From assembly GCA_900313005.1 (NCBI GenBank), contig ONZJ01000002.1, positions 1,814,996 through 1,878,995 on the forward strand: DNA of 64,000 bases, read 5' to 3'. Below the pieces are notes generated by a model. That model searched no databases, was not told where the DNA came from, and saw nothing but the letters and a program-made list of their open reading frames with translations. The position numbers and the translations under genes are program-made. Each line of letters opens with the position of its first letter. Positions within the stretch are counted from its first letter, which is position 1. Source of the DNA: Rhodobacteraceae bacterium EL129 (GTDB taxonomy: Bacteria > Pseudomonadota > Alphaproteobacteria > Rhodobacterales > Rhodobacteraceae). This document shows, in pieces, positions 43,912-54,032 of the stretch.

Positions 43912-44903
43912 CGCGTAACCACCGGAATACACTCTGCTTTTTCCGACACCAACGCCGAACAGAAGCGGCGCGCATCGCTGAGGTCCGCAAACCCCATAGC
44001 CCGCAGACGGTAGAAGGTGCGCCCTCCGCTTTGGGCTTTCTGGATCACGCGTGATTTGCCTTCGAGGTATTCGCTGAACTTGCCATTCAATCGATCCCAT
44101 TCCGAGCGCGCCACTTCGGCACTGTCAAAGGCCCCGAGCTGGGCCAGACGGGTGCCGACGGGGATACTGTCAGCAGGCACGTCCTGCACGCCCCCAGCCG
44201 CAGCGACTGCGGCCGCCACGGCTTCGGCGTTGGAGGACGAGGTGGAAGTTTTCAACGTCGCGGGTCGTGTCTTGGGCCGCAGAGAACGCTTCAACCCGCC
44301 TTTGATTTCTGGCTTCGGGGTCACGTCTGTCGCAACCATGGCAGCGACCTCTTCGACCTGTTCTTGCGTGGGCACCGTTTCCGTGACCGGAGCTAGCTCT
44401 TGCAACGGATCAACACCTTCGGCCAGTCGGGCGGCCAGTTCTTCAACGGCGGTCAGCTGAATGGGATTCTCTTCAGGGGTCGTGACGTCATCGCTTTGGG
44501 CAGCGACCAGGCTGGGCGCAACGTCGGGCTGTGACGGCACCATCTGTTGTTCGGTGGCGGGCGTGGCGGCGTTGTCTTCGGTCGACAAATCCAGTGGCTC
44601 TGGCGCCAAAACGACCTGATCTGCAGGTCCGGCTGCCGTGCCCACGGCGGCCACATCATTGACACTCAGCCCCTGATGTTCGGCCTGTTCCCCGCCTCGG
44701 TTCTCGGGTTGTACGCGCATCGGTCCTTCGGCAGCCCTGACCACCGGCACGCCGCTGACATCGCGCACCAGTAACTTGTAGCCCCAGACCAGAACACCGA
44801 CCAGCAGGGCCAGCGATATGATCGCACCCAACGCGTTGGTGGCTTTTGAAAGGGATGATTTCTGCCCGTGCGTCGCGTGATGCGACATCTGCATTTCCGC
44901 CAT
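43908..44903 (-). CDS. SPOR-domain membrane protein
   Basis: About 331 residues (ATG 44903 with GAGG 6 bp upstream; ATG 44915 also in frame). A cytoplasmic stub precedes one transmembrane helix (GAIISLALLVGVLVWGYKLL). A long low-complexity periplasmic region rich in Pro, Val, Glu and Thr follows, and then a C-terminal SPOR domain (about 255-331): VGTRLAQLGAFDSAEVARSE, GRTFYRLRAMGFADLSDARR. SPOR domains bind denuded glycan strands at the septum. Position between argS and nagZ is conserved in Rhodobacteraceae. Confidence 0.9.
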   Translation of the reverse strand: MAEMQMSHHATHGQKSSLSKATNALGAIISLALLVGVLVWGYKLLVRDVSGVPVVRAAEGPMRVQPENRGGEQAEHQGLSVNDVAAVGTAAGPADQVVLAPEPLDLSTEDNAATPATEQQMVPSQPDVAPSLVAAQSDDVTTPEENPIQLTAVEELAARLAEGVDPLQELAPVTETVPTQEQVEEVAAMVATDVTPKPEIKGGLKRSLRPKTRPATLKTSTSSSNAEAVAAAVAAAGGVQDVPADSIPVGTRLAQLGAFDSAEVARSEWDRLNGKFSEYLEGKSRVIQKAQSGGRTFYRLRAMGFADLSDARRFCSALVSEKAECIPVVTR

Positions 44904-44982
44904 GTCTCGCCTCATTTCTCCGGCGATACTTGGCCGCCGGGGATGTTGATCTGCCTCACCCCCGGACGTTTGGTGCGATTTG

Positions 44983-46728
44983 TTATCGCATCTCCTCGGC
45001 CGGAGTTACGCCTAAGATACCAAGACCTGCAGAAATAACAACGGTTACGGCACGTGCGAGGGCGATTTTCGCCTGTGAGGCTGCGGGATTGTCCTCATCG
45101 AGGAAGCGCAGGGCATGATTGTCGTTGCCCCGGTTCCACAGCGCGTGCAATTCGGATGCCAGATCATAGAGGTAAAACGCCACCCGGTGCGGCTCGTTCG
45201 TGCGGCCAGCAATTTCCACCAGACGCGGCCATTCCGCTATCTTTTTGGCGACGGACAATTGCGCCTCATCGGTCAGCGTGGACAGATCAGCTGCGGCCAA
45301 TGTGGCGTCATCCACTTTGATCCCCGCCTCAGCCGCCTTGCGCAGGACCGAGTTCACCCGGGCATTGGCATATTGCACGTAGAACACCGGGTTGTCCTTG
45401 GATTGCTCCAGCACCTTGTCAAAGTCGAAATCCAGCGGCGCGTCGTTCTTGCGCGTCAGCATATGAAAGCGGGTGACGTCCTTGCCCACCGCATCAACCA
45501 CATCGCGCAGGGTCACGAAGGTGCCCGCGCGTTTGGACATCTTGAACGGCTCACCGTTTTTATAGAGCTTCACCAGTTGGGTCAGCTTGATATCCAGCGG
45601 CACCCGGCCATCCGACAGAGCCGACACAGCCGCCTTCATCCGTTTGACATAGCCACCGTGATCTGCGCCGAACACATCAATAAGAGCGTCGAAGCCCCTG
45701 GAAACCTTGTCATAATGATAGGCGATATCTGGCGCAAAATAGGTCCAGGCCCCGTCAGATTTCTTGACAGGACGATCCACATCATCGCCGTGCTCAGTGG
45801 ATTTGAACAGCGTCTGTTCGCGCGGCTCCCAATCCTCTGGCTTCTTGCCCTTGGGAGGCTCCAGCACGCCTTCATAGATCAGACCCTTCGCTTCGAGATC
45901 TGCCAGAGCGGCCTCGATCCGGCCTGTGCCGTAGAGCGATTTCTCCGAATAAAACTCGTCCATTTCCACGCCCAGGGCCGCCAGATCCGCGCGGATCAGC
46001 TCCATCATGGCCTCAGTGGCATAATCGCGTATCTCTTGCAGCCAGACGTCCTCGGGCTGGCCGACATAGGCATCACCCACCTCGGCTTTCAGCGCTTTGC
46101 CCACATCAATCAGGTAGTCGCCCGGATAGGTACCATCCTCAAAGGCCACTTCTTGGCCGTGGGCTTCGAGATAGCGCAAATAGACCGAGCGCGCCAAGAC
46201 ATCGACCTGTGCGCCACCGTCATTGATATAGTATTCGCGCGTCACAACGTAGCCGACGAAATCCAGCAGACTGGCCAAGGCATCCCCAAAGACAGCACCG
46301 CGGGTGTGTCCGACGTGCAAGGGACCCGTTGGGTTGGCCGACACGTATTCCACGTTGACCTTGGCCCCCTGCCCCATGTCCGAACGTCCAAAATCCGCAC
46401 CTGTGTTTAGGGCTGCACGCGCCACATCGTGCCAAAGCGTGGCTGACAACCGCAGGTTCAGAAAACCCGGGCCTGCCACATCCGCCGTTTCAACCCGCGG
46501 ATCATCTGACAACCGCGCCGCCAGCGCTTCGGCAATATCACGGGGTTTGGCGCCGGCAGGTTTTGCCAGAACCATCGCCGCATTGGTGGCCATATCACCG
46601 TGGGCTGCATCGCGCGGCGGTTCAACCGCCACATTGGCGAAATCCAGCCCGGCGGGCAGAGCCCCTGCGTTCTGCATGGCGGTCAATGTGTCCAGCACCA
46701 GCGCGCGGATATCGGTAAAGAGGTTCAT
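44983..46728 (-). CDS. argS: Arginyl-tRNA synthetase
   Basis: 581 residues from ATG 46728 (AAAGGAAG upstream). Class I motif HIGH as HVGHTRG in [25 protein letters not shown] in [14 protein letters not shown]-terminal DALR anticodon domain. Leads the argS-SPOR-nagZ-scpA-scpB run. Confidence 0.97.
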   Translation of the reverse strand: MNLFTDIRALVLDTLTAMQNAGALPAGLDFANVAVEPPRDAAHGDMATNAAMVLAKPAGAKPRDIAEALAARLSDDPRVETADVAGPGFLNLRLSATLWHDVARAALNTGADFGRSDMGQGAKVNVEYVSANPTGPLHVGHTRGAVFGDALASLLDFVGYVVTREYYINDGGAQVDVLARSVYLRYLEAHGQEVAFEDGTYPGDYLIDVGKALKAEVGDAYVGQPEDVWLQEIRDYATEAMMELIRADLAALGVEMDEFYSEKSLYGTGRIEAALADLEAKGLIYEGVLEPPKGKKPEDWEPREQTLFKSTEHGDDVDRPVKKSDGAWTYFAPDIAYHYDKVSRGFDALIDVFGADHGGYVKRMKAAVSALSDGRVPLDIKLTQLVKLYKNGEPFKMSKRAGTFVTLRDVVDAVGKDVTRFHMLTRKNDAPLDFDFDKVLEQSKDNPVFYVQYANARVNSVLRKAAEAGIKVDDATLAAADLSTLTDEAQLSVAKKIAEWPRLVEIAGRTNEPHRVAFYLYDLASELHALWNRGNDNHALRFLDEDNPAASQAKIALARAVTVVISAGLGILGVTPAEEMR

Positions 46729-46821
46729 GACGCTTCCTTTGCGTGGCCCGACAGGGCCGTTCCGCGTTGGTTTAGCATTGATGTGGCCAAGGTCAATCAC
46801 CGCATGCAGGCGGATCTGATT

Positions 46822-47448
46822 TCAATCCGTATCTGCGCCCAGATGCAGCACTGCGCCGGTGATCTCGCTGGGGCGTGGCTGGGTAAGCATAAGAGCGGAT
46901 TCAACCACCTGACGGCCCGAGACGCTCTCGCCCGCTCCGGCATTCAGACGCAGGGCATTCACCCTGAGACCATCACCTGAAAACTGGCCAGACAGCAGGT
47001 TCGACAGGCGATCCCAGGCCGGGCTCAGTGCTCTTTTTTGAAGCGATGTCGTGCTTGTGGTGCCTCGGTAGAGGATCAACACACGCCCCTGACCCCGCGC
47101 CAAGGCAGGGGCCAACCCTTCCGTGAGCCTCACGATTGAGGCGATCCCCCGGCCCTGCGCACCAAGATGCCGGAGAGGTTGCAGGTGCACCAGGGCGTCG
47201 AGGGGCTCGTCGGACCAAATGTTGATGAAGTTGGTCAGTTGGGTTGCATCAAGGCAATTCAGTCTGAGTGTGCTGATCTGATCGCGGTTTTGCTTGGCGA
47301 TCGTCAGCAACTGGTCTTCGTCATTGTCGATCACAACGACACGCGCGCCCGCATTCGCGTAGAGGCGCGCCAAAACCCGCCCCAAGGCGCACCCGGCACC
47401 GATCAGCAAAACCGATCGTCCGGCAAATCCACAACTACCCTGATTCAC
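46822..47448 (-). CDS. Degenerate short-chain dehydrogenase-like protein
   Basis: 208 residues from GTG 47448. The Rossmann start is kept (VLLIGAGCALGRVLARLYAN then VVVIDNDEDQ). At the position of the catalytic YxxxK the sequence reads SPAWDRLSNLL, so Tyr is Trp and Lys is absent; the C-terminal half still has GLRVNALRLNAG and ITGAVLHLGAD. Probably non-catalytic or a decaying SDR. About 200 bp shorter than usual for the family. Between argS and the dGTPase-like gene. Confidence 0.7.
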   Translation of the reverse strand: MNQGSCGFAGRSVLLIGAGCALGRVLARLYANAGARVVVIDNDEDQLLTIAKQNRDQISTLRLNCLDATQLTNFINIWSDEPLDALVHLQPLRHLGAQGRGIASIVRLTEGLAPALARGQGRVLILYRGTTSTTSLQKRALSPAWDRLSNLLSGQFSGDGLRVNALRLNAGAGESVSGRQVVESALMLTQPRPSEITGAVLHLGADTD

Positions 47449-47528
47449 TCGTCTAAATTCCCGTTCATCCCACGGAAAAGATAACAGAAAAATCTAAATT
47501 CATAAATCGTTTCTTTGGCTTAGCTTGG

Positions 47529-48713
47529 CTAACTGCCAATCCGCTCACCTGCACCACCCGGGCCACCCAGCAATTTGGCATGCGCCTGTAGCGCGTAGCG
47601 ATCCGTCATCCCGGCGATGTAGTCGCTGATCAGACGCGCCAATTGGGTGTCATCTGCTGCCGCGGCCACATCTGCGTGCCAGGCTTCGGGCAAAGCTTCA
47701 GCGTTTTCCATGAAGTAGGGAAACAGCTCTTCGACCACAGATGTCACGCGTTCGCGCATCTCGACCACTGCAGGAGCGCGGTACATGTGCTTGAAAAGAA
47801 AGGCGCGAATGACTTTTAGGTCACGCCACAGCGCATCTGAAAATCGGATCACAGGTCGCCCCAGATGGCGAATGTCATGCGCGGATGTTACGCCTGTTTC
47901 GGTCAGCACGGCGCTCGAGGTGGTGATCACATCCTCGACCATCACGCCAAAGACGCGGCGAAGGGCCTCGTGGCGGCGGCGATAGAGATCAAGCGCGGGG
48001 TATTTGGCCTCCACTATCGCATAGGCCTCTCCGATGATGGGCAGTGCGCAAATATCCGCCTCTGCAAACAAACCCGCGCGCAGGCCATCGTGCAGATCGT
48101 GGTTGTTATAGGCGATGTCATCCGCCAGGGCGGCTACCTGTGCCTCAGCACTGGCGTGGGTATGCAATTCAAGATCATGCCGCGCATTATAGTCGGCCAG
48201 CGCATAGGGCAGATCACCGGTCACGGGGCCATTGTGTTTGGCGATGCCTTCCAGCGTGTCCCACGTCAGATTCAACCCGTCGAACTCTGCGTAATGCCGT
48301 TCCAGCGCGGTCACGATCCGCACTGCCTGCGCATTGTGATCAAACCCGCCGTATGGCTGCATCAATGCGTCCAGCGCATCCTCGCCCGTGTGTCCAAACG
48401 GCGTATGTCCCAAATCGTGCGCCAGTGCCACGGCCTCGGTCAGCTCGCCATTCAGACGCAAGGCCCCGGCAATCGTGCGCGCCACCTGCGCCACTTCGAT
48501 GGAATGGGTCAGCCGGGTGCGGAAATAATCCCCTTCATGTTCCACAAACACCTGGGTTTTATGCTTCAGCCGTCGAAACGCGCTGGAATGGATGATCCTG
48601 TCGCGGTCGCGCTGATAGCACGAGCGGAACGCGCTCTCTTGTTCATGTACCAGCCGCCCACGAGCCTGGGCGGGGTCCTGCGCATAGGCGGCCTGCATAG
48701 AGTTGTGCCTCAT
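47529..48713 (-). CDS. dGTPase-like HD-domain triphosphohydrolase
   Basis: 394 residues from ATG 48713 (AGGGA upstream; a TTG frame reaches 48752). HD motif set: RDRIIHSSAFRRLKHKTQVF, RLTHSIEVAQVARTIA, AVALAHDLGHTPFGHTGEDA and ADDIAYNNHDLHDGL. It belongs to the type of dGTPase-like proteins that hydrolyse dNTPs to nucleosides and triphosphate. Divergent from the Fe-S carrier gene, with starts 68 bp apart. Confidence 0.93.
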   Translation of the reverse strand: MRHNSMQAAYAQDPAQARGRLVHEQESAFRSCYQRDRDRIIHSSAFRRLKHKTQVFVEHEGDYFRTRLTHSIEVAQVARTIAGALRLNGELTEAVALAHDLGHTPFGHTGEDALDALMQPYGGFDHNAQAVRIVTALERHYAEFDGLNLTWDTLEGIAKHNGPVTGDLPYALADYNARHDLELHTHASAEAQVAALADDIAYNNHDLHDGLRAGLFAEADICALPIIGEAYAIVEAKYPALDLYRRRHEALRRVFGVMVEDVITTSSAVLTETGVTSAHDIRHLGRPVIRFSDALWRDLKVIRAFLFKHMYRAPAVVEMRERVTSVVEELFPYFMENAEALPEAWHADVAAAADDTQLARLISDYIAGMTDRYALQAHAKLLGGPGGAGERIGS

Positions 48714-48781
48714 CCTTGTCGTTGCGTCCCTGCCCCCATATATTGCAATCAAGCCAAGTGTTAAACCGCCTGCCGGAGCCC

Positions 48782-49108
48782 ATGATGAACCTGCCCCCCA
48801 AAGTCACAGAGCGCGCCTTTGAACAGCTTGCCACCATTGGTGCGGGCCAACAGGGGCAAGCCCTGCGGATCGCGGTTGAAGGCGGCGGTTGTTCCGGCTT
48901 TCAATACGAGATCAAGCTGGACGACGTGGCCGAAGGTGATCTGGTGCTGGAAGGCGGCGGAGAAAAAGTTGTCGTTGATAGCGTGTCGCTGCCGTTTCTG
49001 GCCGGGGCCACGATCGACTATACCCAAGAACTGATCGGCGCACGGTTTGTGATCGAAAACCCCAACGCGTCGTCCTCTTGTGGGTGCGGTGTTTCGTTCT
49101 CGATGTGA
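48782..49108 (+). CDS. erpA: A-type iron-sulfur carrier protein (ErpA/IscA family)
   Basis: 108 residues from ATG 48782 (GGAG 5-6 bp upstream). The three cluster-binding cysteines are present: GGGCSGFQYEI, and CGCG near the C-terminus in SSSCGCGVSFSM. It ferries Fe-S clusters to apoproteins. ErpA is likelier than IscA because no isc genes are near, but the assignment is tentative. Confidence 0.9.
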   Translation: MMNLPPKVTERAFEQLATIGAGQQGQALRIAVEGGGCSGFQYEIKLDDVAEGDLVLEGGGEKVVVDSVSLPFLAGATIDYTQELIGARFVIENPNASSSCGCGVSFSM

Positions 49109-49164
49109 CTTGCACCCTTTGCCTGCCTGCGCGATAGATTGAGCGCACCGCAGGAGAGCCCCCC

Positions 49165-49947
49165 ATGAAAATCGCCAGCTTCAACATCAATGGCATCAAG
49201 GCCCGGATCAATGCGCTGAGCGATTGGTTGGATGAGGCGCAGCCCGACGTGGCCCTACTGCAAGAAATCAAGTCTGTCGACGAAGGCTTTCCCCGCACGC
49301 ACTTCGAAGACAAGGGTTATGTGGTCGAAACCCATGGCCAAAAAGGTTTCAACGGCGTGGCAATCCTGTCCAAGCTGCCGCTCGAGGACGTGACCCGAGG
49401 GCTGCCTGGCGATGACAGCGACGAACAAGCCCGCTGGATTGAGGCCACGGTCGTCGGTGACAAAACCGCTTGCCGGGTCTGTGGTTTATACCTGCCCAAT
49501 GGCAATCCGACACCTGGGCCCAAGTATGATTACAAACTGGCCTGGATGGAGCGGCTAAACGCCCGCGCCCAAGACCTTATGTCGCGTGAGGAACCTGCTC
49601 TAATGGCTGGGGATTACAATATTATCCCACAGGATGAAGATGCAAAACGCCCCGAAGTCTGGCAAGAAGACGCCCTGGCGCGCCCCGAAAGCCGGGCCGC
49701 CTATCGCCGTATTCTGAACCTCGGCTTTACCGAGGCCTTTCGCGCACGCCATCAAGGCCCCGGGCACTATTCCTTTTGGGATTATCAGGCCGGAGCGTGG
49801 AACAAAGACGACGGTATTAGGATTGATCATTTCCTGCTGACACCTCAAGCGGCAGATTTGCTGCGCGATTGCCAGATCGACAAGGATATCCGCGCCCGTG
49901 AAAAACCACCGGACCACGTGCCCATCTGGGTCGATCTGGATCTCTAA
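49165..49947 (+). CDS. xthA: Exodeoxyribonuclease III
   Basis: 260 residues. Endonuclease/exonuclease/phosphatase fold: KIASFNINGIKARI, LLQEIKS (metal Glu), MAGDYNIIP (Asp-Asn) and DGIRIDHFLL (Asp-His). AP endonuclease and 3'-5' exonuclease of base-excision repair. Its stop overlaps the convergent monooxygenase stop by 4 bp. Confidence 0.95.
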   Translation: MKIASFNINGIKARINALSDWLDEAQPDVALLQEIKSVDEGFPRTHFEDKGYVVETHGQKGFNGVAILSKLPLEDVTRGLPGDDSDEQARWIEATVVGDKTACRVCGLYLPNGNPTPGPKYDYKLAWMERLNARAQDLMSREEPALMAGDYNIIPQDEDAKRPEVWQEDALARPESRAAYRRILNLGFTEAFRARHQGPGHYSFWDYQAGAWNKDDGIRIDHFLLTPQAADLLRDCQIDKDIRAREKPPDHVPIWVDLDL

Positions 49948-51116
49948 GACGTCTGGAGGTCCATCTGTGTCACGTCGTGCTGATACAACCAGTCGAATTG
50001 ACCCAAGACTTTGCCCGGCGCAAAACGCCCCGCCATTCTGAGTACGGTATGGGCCGCAAAGCGCAGGGGAGGAAACGCCAGGTGGTATTTCCACGCATTG
50101 CCATTGGCCGCCTCAACCACGCGGCACACGCGGGTGCGACGGCGCGCCTGATAGGCAGCCAGTCGTTCATCCAAGGCCCCTGCCCCCTGTATCGCATCAG
50201 CTAGCACCCAGGCATCTTCGAGCGCCATGTTTGCTCCCTGCGCCAGAAACGGCAGCGTTGGATGCGCCGCGTCTCCCAATATAGCCACCCCATTGCTATG
50301 CCAGTTTTGGGCGACCTGATGTCGGAAAAGGCCCCATTGGTTGACCTGGCTGACACGTTGCAACACCTGTTGCACTTCAGGGCCAAAATCCGCGAAATTG
50401 CGGCGCAACTCGTCCGGATCCGCCGCCAGTGTCCAGCTTTCCTCGGTCCAGTCACTGCGCTCCTGAACGGCCACAATGTTCAACCGATCCTGACTGAGCG
50501 GATAAATCACCACATGCCGATGTGGCCCCATGTAAAGGCGTACCTCGTCGCGCAGCCCGTCCGCGTTTGGCAAAAGCGCGCGCCAAGCCACCTGCCCTGT
50601 GAAGAAAGCCTCTGGCGTTGGGCTGATTTCGGGCCGCACGCAAGACCGCAACCCATCCGCGCCAATGATCAGGTCCGCGCTGTGGATCTCACCGCCTTCA
50701 AGCTCCAGTCGGGGTGGTTCTCCGGGCGATACCCGCTTGACGATCTGTCCAAGACGGATATTCACGCCCGAGGCCCGTGCCTGATCTGCCAGCAGATCAA
50801 TCAACGCGGCCCGGTGCACGAAGTGAAAAGCCGTGTGCCCTGGCGTCAGGTCCATGCGCAATACCTCGCCCTTGCGATAATCCCGCAAGCTGACGGCACT
50901 GGCCTGCACCGCAGCTTTGGTGATGCGCCCCCCTAGACCCAAGGCGTTTAATACGGCAAATCCATTGGGGCTGATCTGTAACCCGGCCCCGACTTCGGTG
51001 ATTTTAGGAGCGCGTTCCAGCACCGTCACTTTCGCCCCGTGCCGCGCACAGGCAATACTGGCCGCCAATCCGCCGATGCCAGCACCAATCACTGTGATGG
51101 ACATATTTTTTGTCAT
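49944..51116 (-). CDS. FAD-dependent aromatic monooxygenase (salicylate/6-hydroxynicotinate hydroxylase type)
   Basis: 390 residues. GxGxxG in ITVIGAGIGGLAASIACARH, DG motif in LIIGADGLRSCVRP, GD motif in VAILGDAAHPTLPFLAQGAN. Group A flavoprotein hydroxylases of this type use NAD(P)H and O2 on phenolic or pyridinol substrates. The substrate is unknown; no other aromatic-catabolism gene is adjacent. Confidence 0.88.
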   Translation of the reverse strand: MTKNMSITVIGAGIGGLAASIACARHGAKVTVLERAPKITEVGAGLQISPNGFAVLNALGLGGRITKAAVQASAVSLRDYRKGEVLRMDLTPGHTAFHFVHRAALIDLLADQARASGVNIRLGQIVKRVSPGEPPRLELEGGEIHSADLIIGADGLRSCVRPEISPTPEAFFTGQVAWRALLPNADGLRDEVRLYMGPHRHVVIYPLSQDRLNIVAVQERSDWTEESWTLAADPDELRRNFADFGPEVQQVLQRVSQVNQWGLFRHQVAQNWHSNGVAILGDAAHPTLPFLAQGANMALEDAWVLADAIQGAGALDERLAAYQARRRTRVCRVVEAANGNAWKYHLAFPPLRFAAHTVLRMAGRFAPGKVLGQFDWLYQHDVTQMDLQTS

Positions 51117-51188
51117 GGCACCACTTTAGCCACGAAAAACGCCGAGGCGAAGGCCCCGGCGTTTAAATTCTGTAGTATCGCGTCGCGC

Positions 51189-51644
51189 TTAATCGTCGCG
51201 GTGGACTTTTTCGCGGCGCTCATGGCGCTCTTGCGCCTCGAGGCTCATCGTTGCGATGGGGCGGGCATCCAGCCGTTTCAGGCTGATGGGCTCACCGGTG
51301 ACTTCGCAATATCCGTATTCACCTTCGTCGATTCGACGCAGCGCACTGTCGATCTTGGCGACCAGCTTGCGCTGACGATCACGGGTACGCAGCTCAAGCG
51401 CGCGGTCGGTTTCCTCAGAGGCGCGGTCGGCCACATCTGGAATGGCCCGCGTGCCATCCTGCAAACCTTCGATCGTGTCGCGGCTGCCCGCTTGCAATTC
51501 GTTTTTCCAGGTGATCAGCTTGCGCCGGAAATACTCAACCTGGCGTTCATTCATAAACGGTTCGTCTTCTGCCGGCGTATAGTTGTCGGGCAAAAACACT
51601 TCCACTTTCATGTCAGCTCCCTTTTTTTCGCCACCGTCAGCCAT
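51189..51644 (-). CDS. dksA: RNA polymerase-binding protein DksA, single-cysteine type
   Basis: 151 residues from ATG 51644 (AAGGAG 7 bp upstream); the internal ATG 51611 also has GGGAG and would give 140 residues. Coiled-coil: PDVADRASEETDRALELRTR then DRQRKLVAKIDSALRRI. The zinc-finger region reads GEYGYCEVTGEPISLKRLDA, with just one Cys instead of four. Roseobacter/Rhodobacter DksA with a single Cys is known to work without zinc. It mediates the ppGpp response with RNA polymerase. Confidence 0.95.
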   Translation of the reverse strand: MADGGEKKGADMKVEVFLPDNYTPAEDEPFMNERQVEYFRRKLITWKNELQAGSRDTIEGLQDGTRAIPDVADRASEETDRALELRTRDRQRKLVAKIDSALRRIDEGEYGYCEVTGEPISLKRLDARPIATMSLEAQERHERREKVHRDD

Positions 51645-51802
51645 GTGTGTCTCCTTAGATGTCGGCGCGTTATTCGCGCTGAACTACACCCAGATCATAG
51701 GAATGTCACTAGGCAATCACGCAGCATTGATGTGTTTTCTTTTCGGCATTAGGGTGCCCGCTGAAATCGCGACGCGGTTACATCAACAGGATTGAAAAAG
51801 AT

Positions 51803-52642
51803 ATGAGATTTGAAGGCACTGACAGCTATGTGGCAACCGATGACCTGACCGTCGCCGTAAACGCCGCGGTCACACTTGAGCGCCCATTGCTGGTGAAAGG
51901 CGAGCCCGGGACAGGCAAAACCGAACTGGCCCGCCAAGTGGCTAGTGCGCTTGAACTACCTATGATGGAGTGGAACATAAAATCCACAACCAAAGCACAA
52001 CAAGGTCTCTATGAATATGACGCTGTCAGCCGTCTTCGGGACAGCCAGCTGGGCGACGAAAAAGTGCATGATGTGGCCAACTACATCCGCCGAGGCAAAC
52101 TGTGGCAGGCGTTTGAGGCTGATGGCAAAGTGGTGCTACTGATCGACGAGATCGACAAAGCTGATATCGAATTTCCAAACGATCTGCTGCAAGAGCTGGA
52201 TAAAATGGAATTCCACGTCTACGAGACCGGCCAGACCATTAAGGCCGTGCACAGGCCCATCGTGATCATCACTTCGAACAATGAAAAAGAACTTCCGGAC
52301 GCCTTTTTGCGCCGCTGTTTCTTCCATTACATTCGGTTTCCCGAAATGGATGTGATGCGCAAGATCGTCGAAGTGCATCATCCCGGGATAAAAGAAGCCC
52401 TACTGACCACCGCCCTGACCCAGTTTTACGAGATCCGTGAACAGGCCGGTTTGAAGAAAAAGCCGTCCACCTCCGAGGTGTTGGATTGGCTAAAACTCTT
52501 GTTGGCCGAAGATCTGAGCCCTGAAGACCTCAAACGTGATGGAGCAGATGCTTTGCCCAAGTTACACGGCGCCTTGCTGAAGAACGAACAGGACGTGCAT
52601 TTGTTTGAACGCCTGGCGTTCATGGCGCGTGCGCGGCGCTGA
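51803..52642 (+). CDS. MoxR-family AAA+ ATPase
   Basis: 279 residues. Walker A LVKGEPGTGKTELA, Walker B VLLIDEIDKAD, sensor VIITSNNEKELPDAFLRRCF. MoxR ATPases act as chaperones for metal-cofactor or complex assembly, nearly always with a VWA-domain partner. Here a CoxE-type VWA gene lies downstream at 59147, but about 6.5 kb away, with an RND pump and a lipoprotein gene between. Confidence 0.93.
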   Translation: MRFEGTDSYVATDDLTVAVNAAVTLERPLLVKGEPGTGKTELARQVASALELPMMEWNIKSTTKAQQGLYEYDAVSRLRDSQLGDEKVHDVANYIRRGKLWQAFEADGKVVLLIDEIDKADIEFPNDLLQELDKMEFHVYETGQTIKAVHRPIVIITSNNEKELPDAFLRRCFFHYIRFPEMDVMRKIVEVHHPGIKEALLTTALTQFYEIREQAGLKKKPSTSEVLDWLKLLLAEDLSPEDLKRDGADALPKLHGALLKNEQDVHLFERLAFMARARR

Positions 52643-52919
52643 GGCGCACCCAGCACTGCGTTTGGACGGGCCATTGGGCAATGGCTCATCAAACCGCGGG
52701 ATCGCCTCGACCAAACAACAGCTAGGAACACGTTTTTCGCTCATCCTATCCTGCTCCGAAAAGGTCACGAACCGGCAAGAACATCTTAGCAAAGCCTCAT
52801 TTTCATCAAACTCCAGTCGATATACCGCCTGAATTCTCCTTTAAGCCTTTTGCGATACGAATGTTTGTCTGGGTGGGCAAGATCGTCGGGCAATAGCCTC
52901 GGCGTGCAGGAGTGCGACA

Positions 52920-54032
52920 GTGTTCAATATGAGGCAACTTACGTTGGTGGGTGCCGCGATGATCCTCTTGGGGGTTATCGCCGTGGCATCGTCGCGTATC
53001 TTTATGGCAACCGATGCCATGGCCGCGACCGCGCCAGTGATCAGGACGCCCGCCTCGGTCACAGTGTCCCCGCTGAGAGCCGCAGATCACTACAGCGTGT
53101 TGCGGCGATTTTCCGGCCGGATCGAACCCAATCAGACCGTAGACATCGCCTTTGACGAGCCCGGCAAACTTGCCGCGATCCTCGCCCAGGAAGGCGAAAC
53201 CGTGGCCGCTGGGACCGCGCTGGCCAAGCTCGATACCGAATTGCTTGAGATTGAGCGCGATCGCCTTGTCAGATTGCTCGCCACCGCACGCGATGAAGAA
53301 AGCATCACGCAAAGTTCGCTGGAACGCGAAGAGGAACGCAGAAAGAAAACCCGCGAAACAAAAACCGCCATCGACAACCTTCGCATTGCGCTGGCACAAG
53401 TGTCGGGGCGCGCGGCCGATCTCAAAGGGCACATCACGATGCTTGAGGCGCGGATCCGGCGTGCGACCCTGATTTCCCCATTTGCAGGCAGCATTTCACA
53501 ACATTTCGCGGACACCGGAAGCTCTTTCGAAGCAGGGCAACCGATATTGCGTCTGATCGAGGACGGCCCGCGAAACGTCCGGATTGGCATCGACGCCGTA
53601 TTGTGCCGCGATCTCTCGATTGGCGACGAGCTTGACCTGTTGATCGGGACCGATCCTGTCGCCGCCAGGATCACCGCGATCCTTCCCGATCTCGATCCCG
53701 GGACCCAAACGCGCACCGTGTTGTTTGAATTGCAAGAAAATCCCGTGATCGTCGCCGGTAGCGTGGCGACCATGCAGATGATGCAAGAGATACCCGCCAG
53801 CGGCGCACTGGTGCCCATCAGCGCATTGCGCGACGGTTCGCGTGGGTTGTGGGAAATCATTGTCGCCGTGCCAGACGGCGATGCCCACCGAATCGCAGTC
53901 GAGGCCGTTGAAATCCTGAATGTGAACGACCAGACAGCCTTCATTCGTGGCACCTTCGCCCAGGACGCCCTTGTCGTCTCCGAGGGGCAGCATCGCTTTG
54001 TTCCCGGTCAACCGGTTTCGCCGATCCAATGA
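52920..54032 (+). CDS. RND efflux periplasmic adaptor (membrane-fusion protein)
   Basis: 370 residues from GTG 52920, with AGGAG about 8 bp upstream (ATG 52929 has worse spacing). N-terminal membrane helix (LTLVGAAMILLGVIAVASSRI), lipoyl half IAFDEPGKLAAILAQEGETV, coiled-coil hairpin rich in Glu/Arg (about 110-180), second lipoyl half and barrel domain. Links an inner-membrane RND pump to an outer-membrane channel, which is not encoded here. Its end overlaps the pump gene (ATGA). Confidence 0.92.
   Translation: MFNMRQLTLVGAAMILLGVIAVASSRIFMATDAMAATAPVIRTPASVTVSPLRAADHYSVLRRFSGRIEPNQTVDIAFDEPGKLAAILAQEGETVAAGTALAKLDTELLEIERDRLVRLLATARDEESITQSSLEREEERRKKTRETKTAIDNLRIALAQVSGRAADLKGHITMLEARIRRATLISPFAGSISQHFADTGSSFEAGQPILRLIEDGPRNVRIGIDAVLCRDLSIGDELDLLIGTDPVAARITAILPDLDPGTQTRTVLFELQENPVIVAGSVATMQMMQEIPASGALVPISALRDGSRGLWEIIVAVPDGDAHRIAVEAVEILNVNDQTAFIRGTFAQDALVVSEGQHRFVPGQPVSPIQ

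Noticed and set aside
45115-46410. Plus-strand frame of 431 codons
   Set aside because: Antisense shadow of argS, rich in His, Gln and Arg with no domain.
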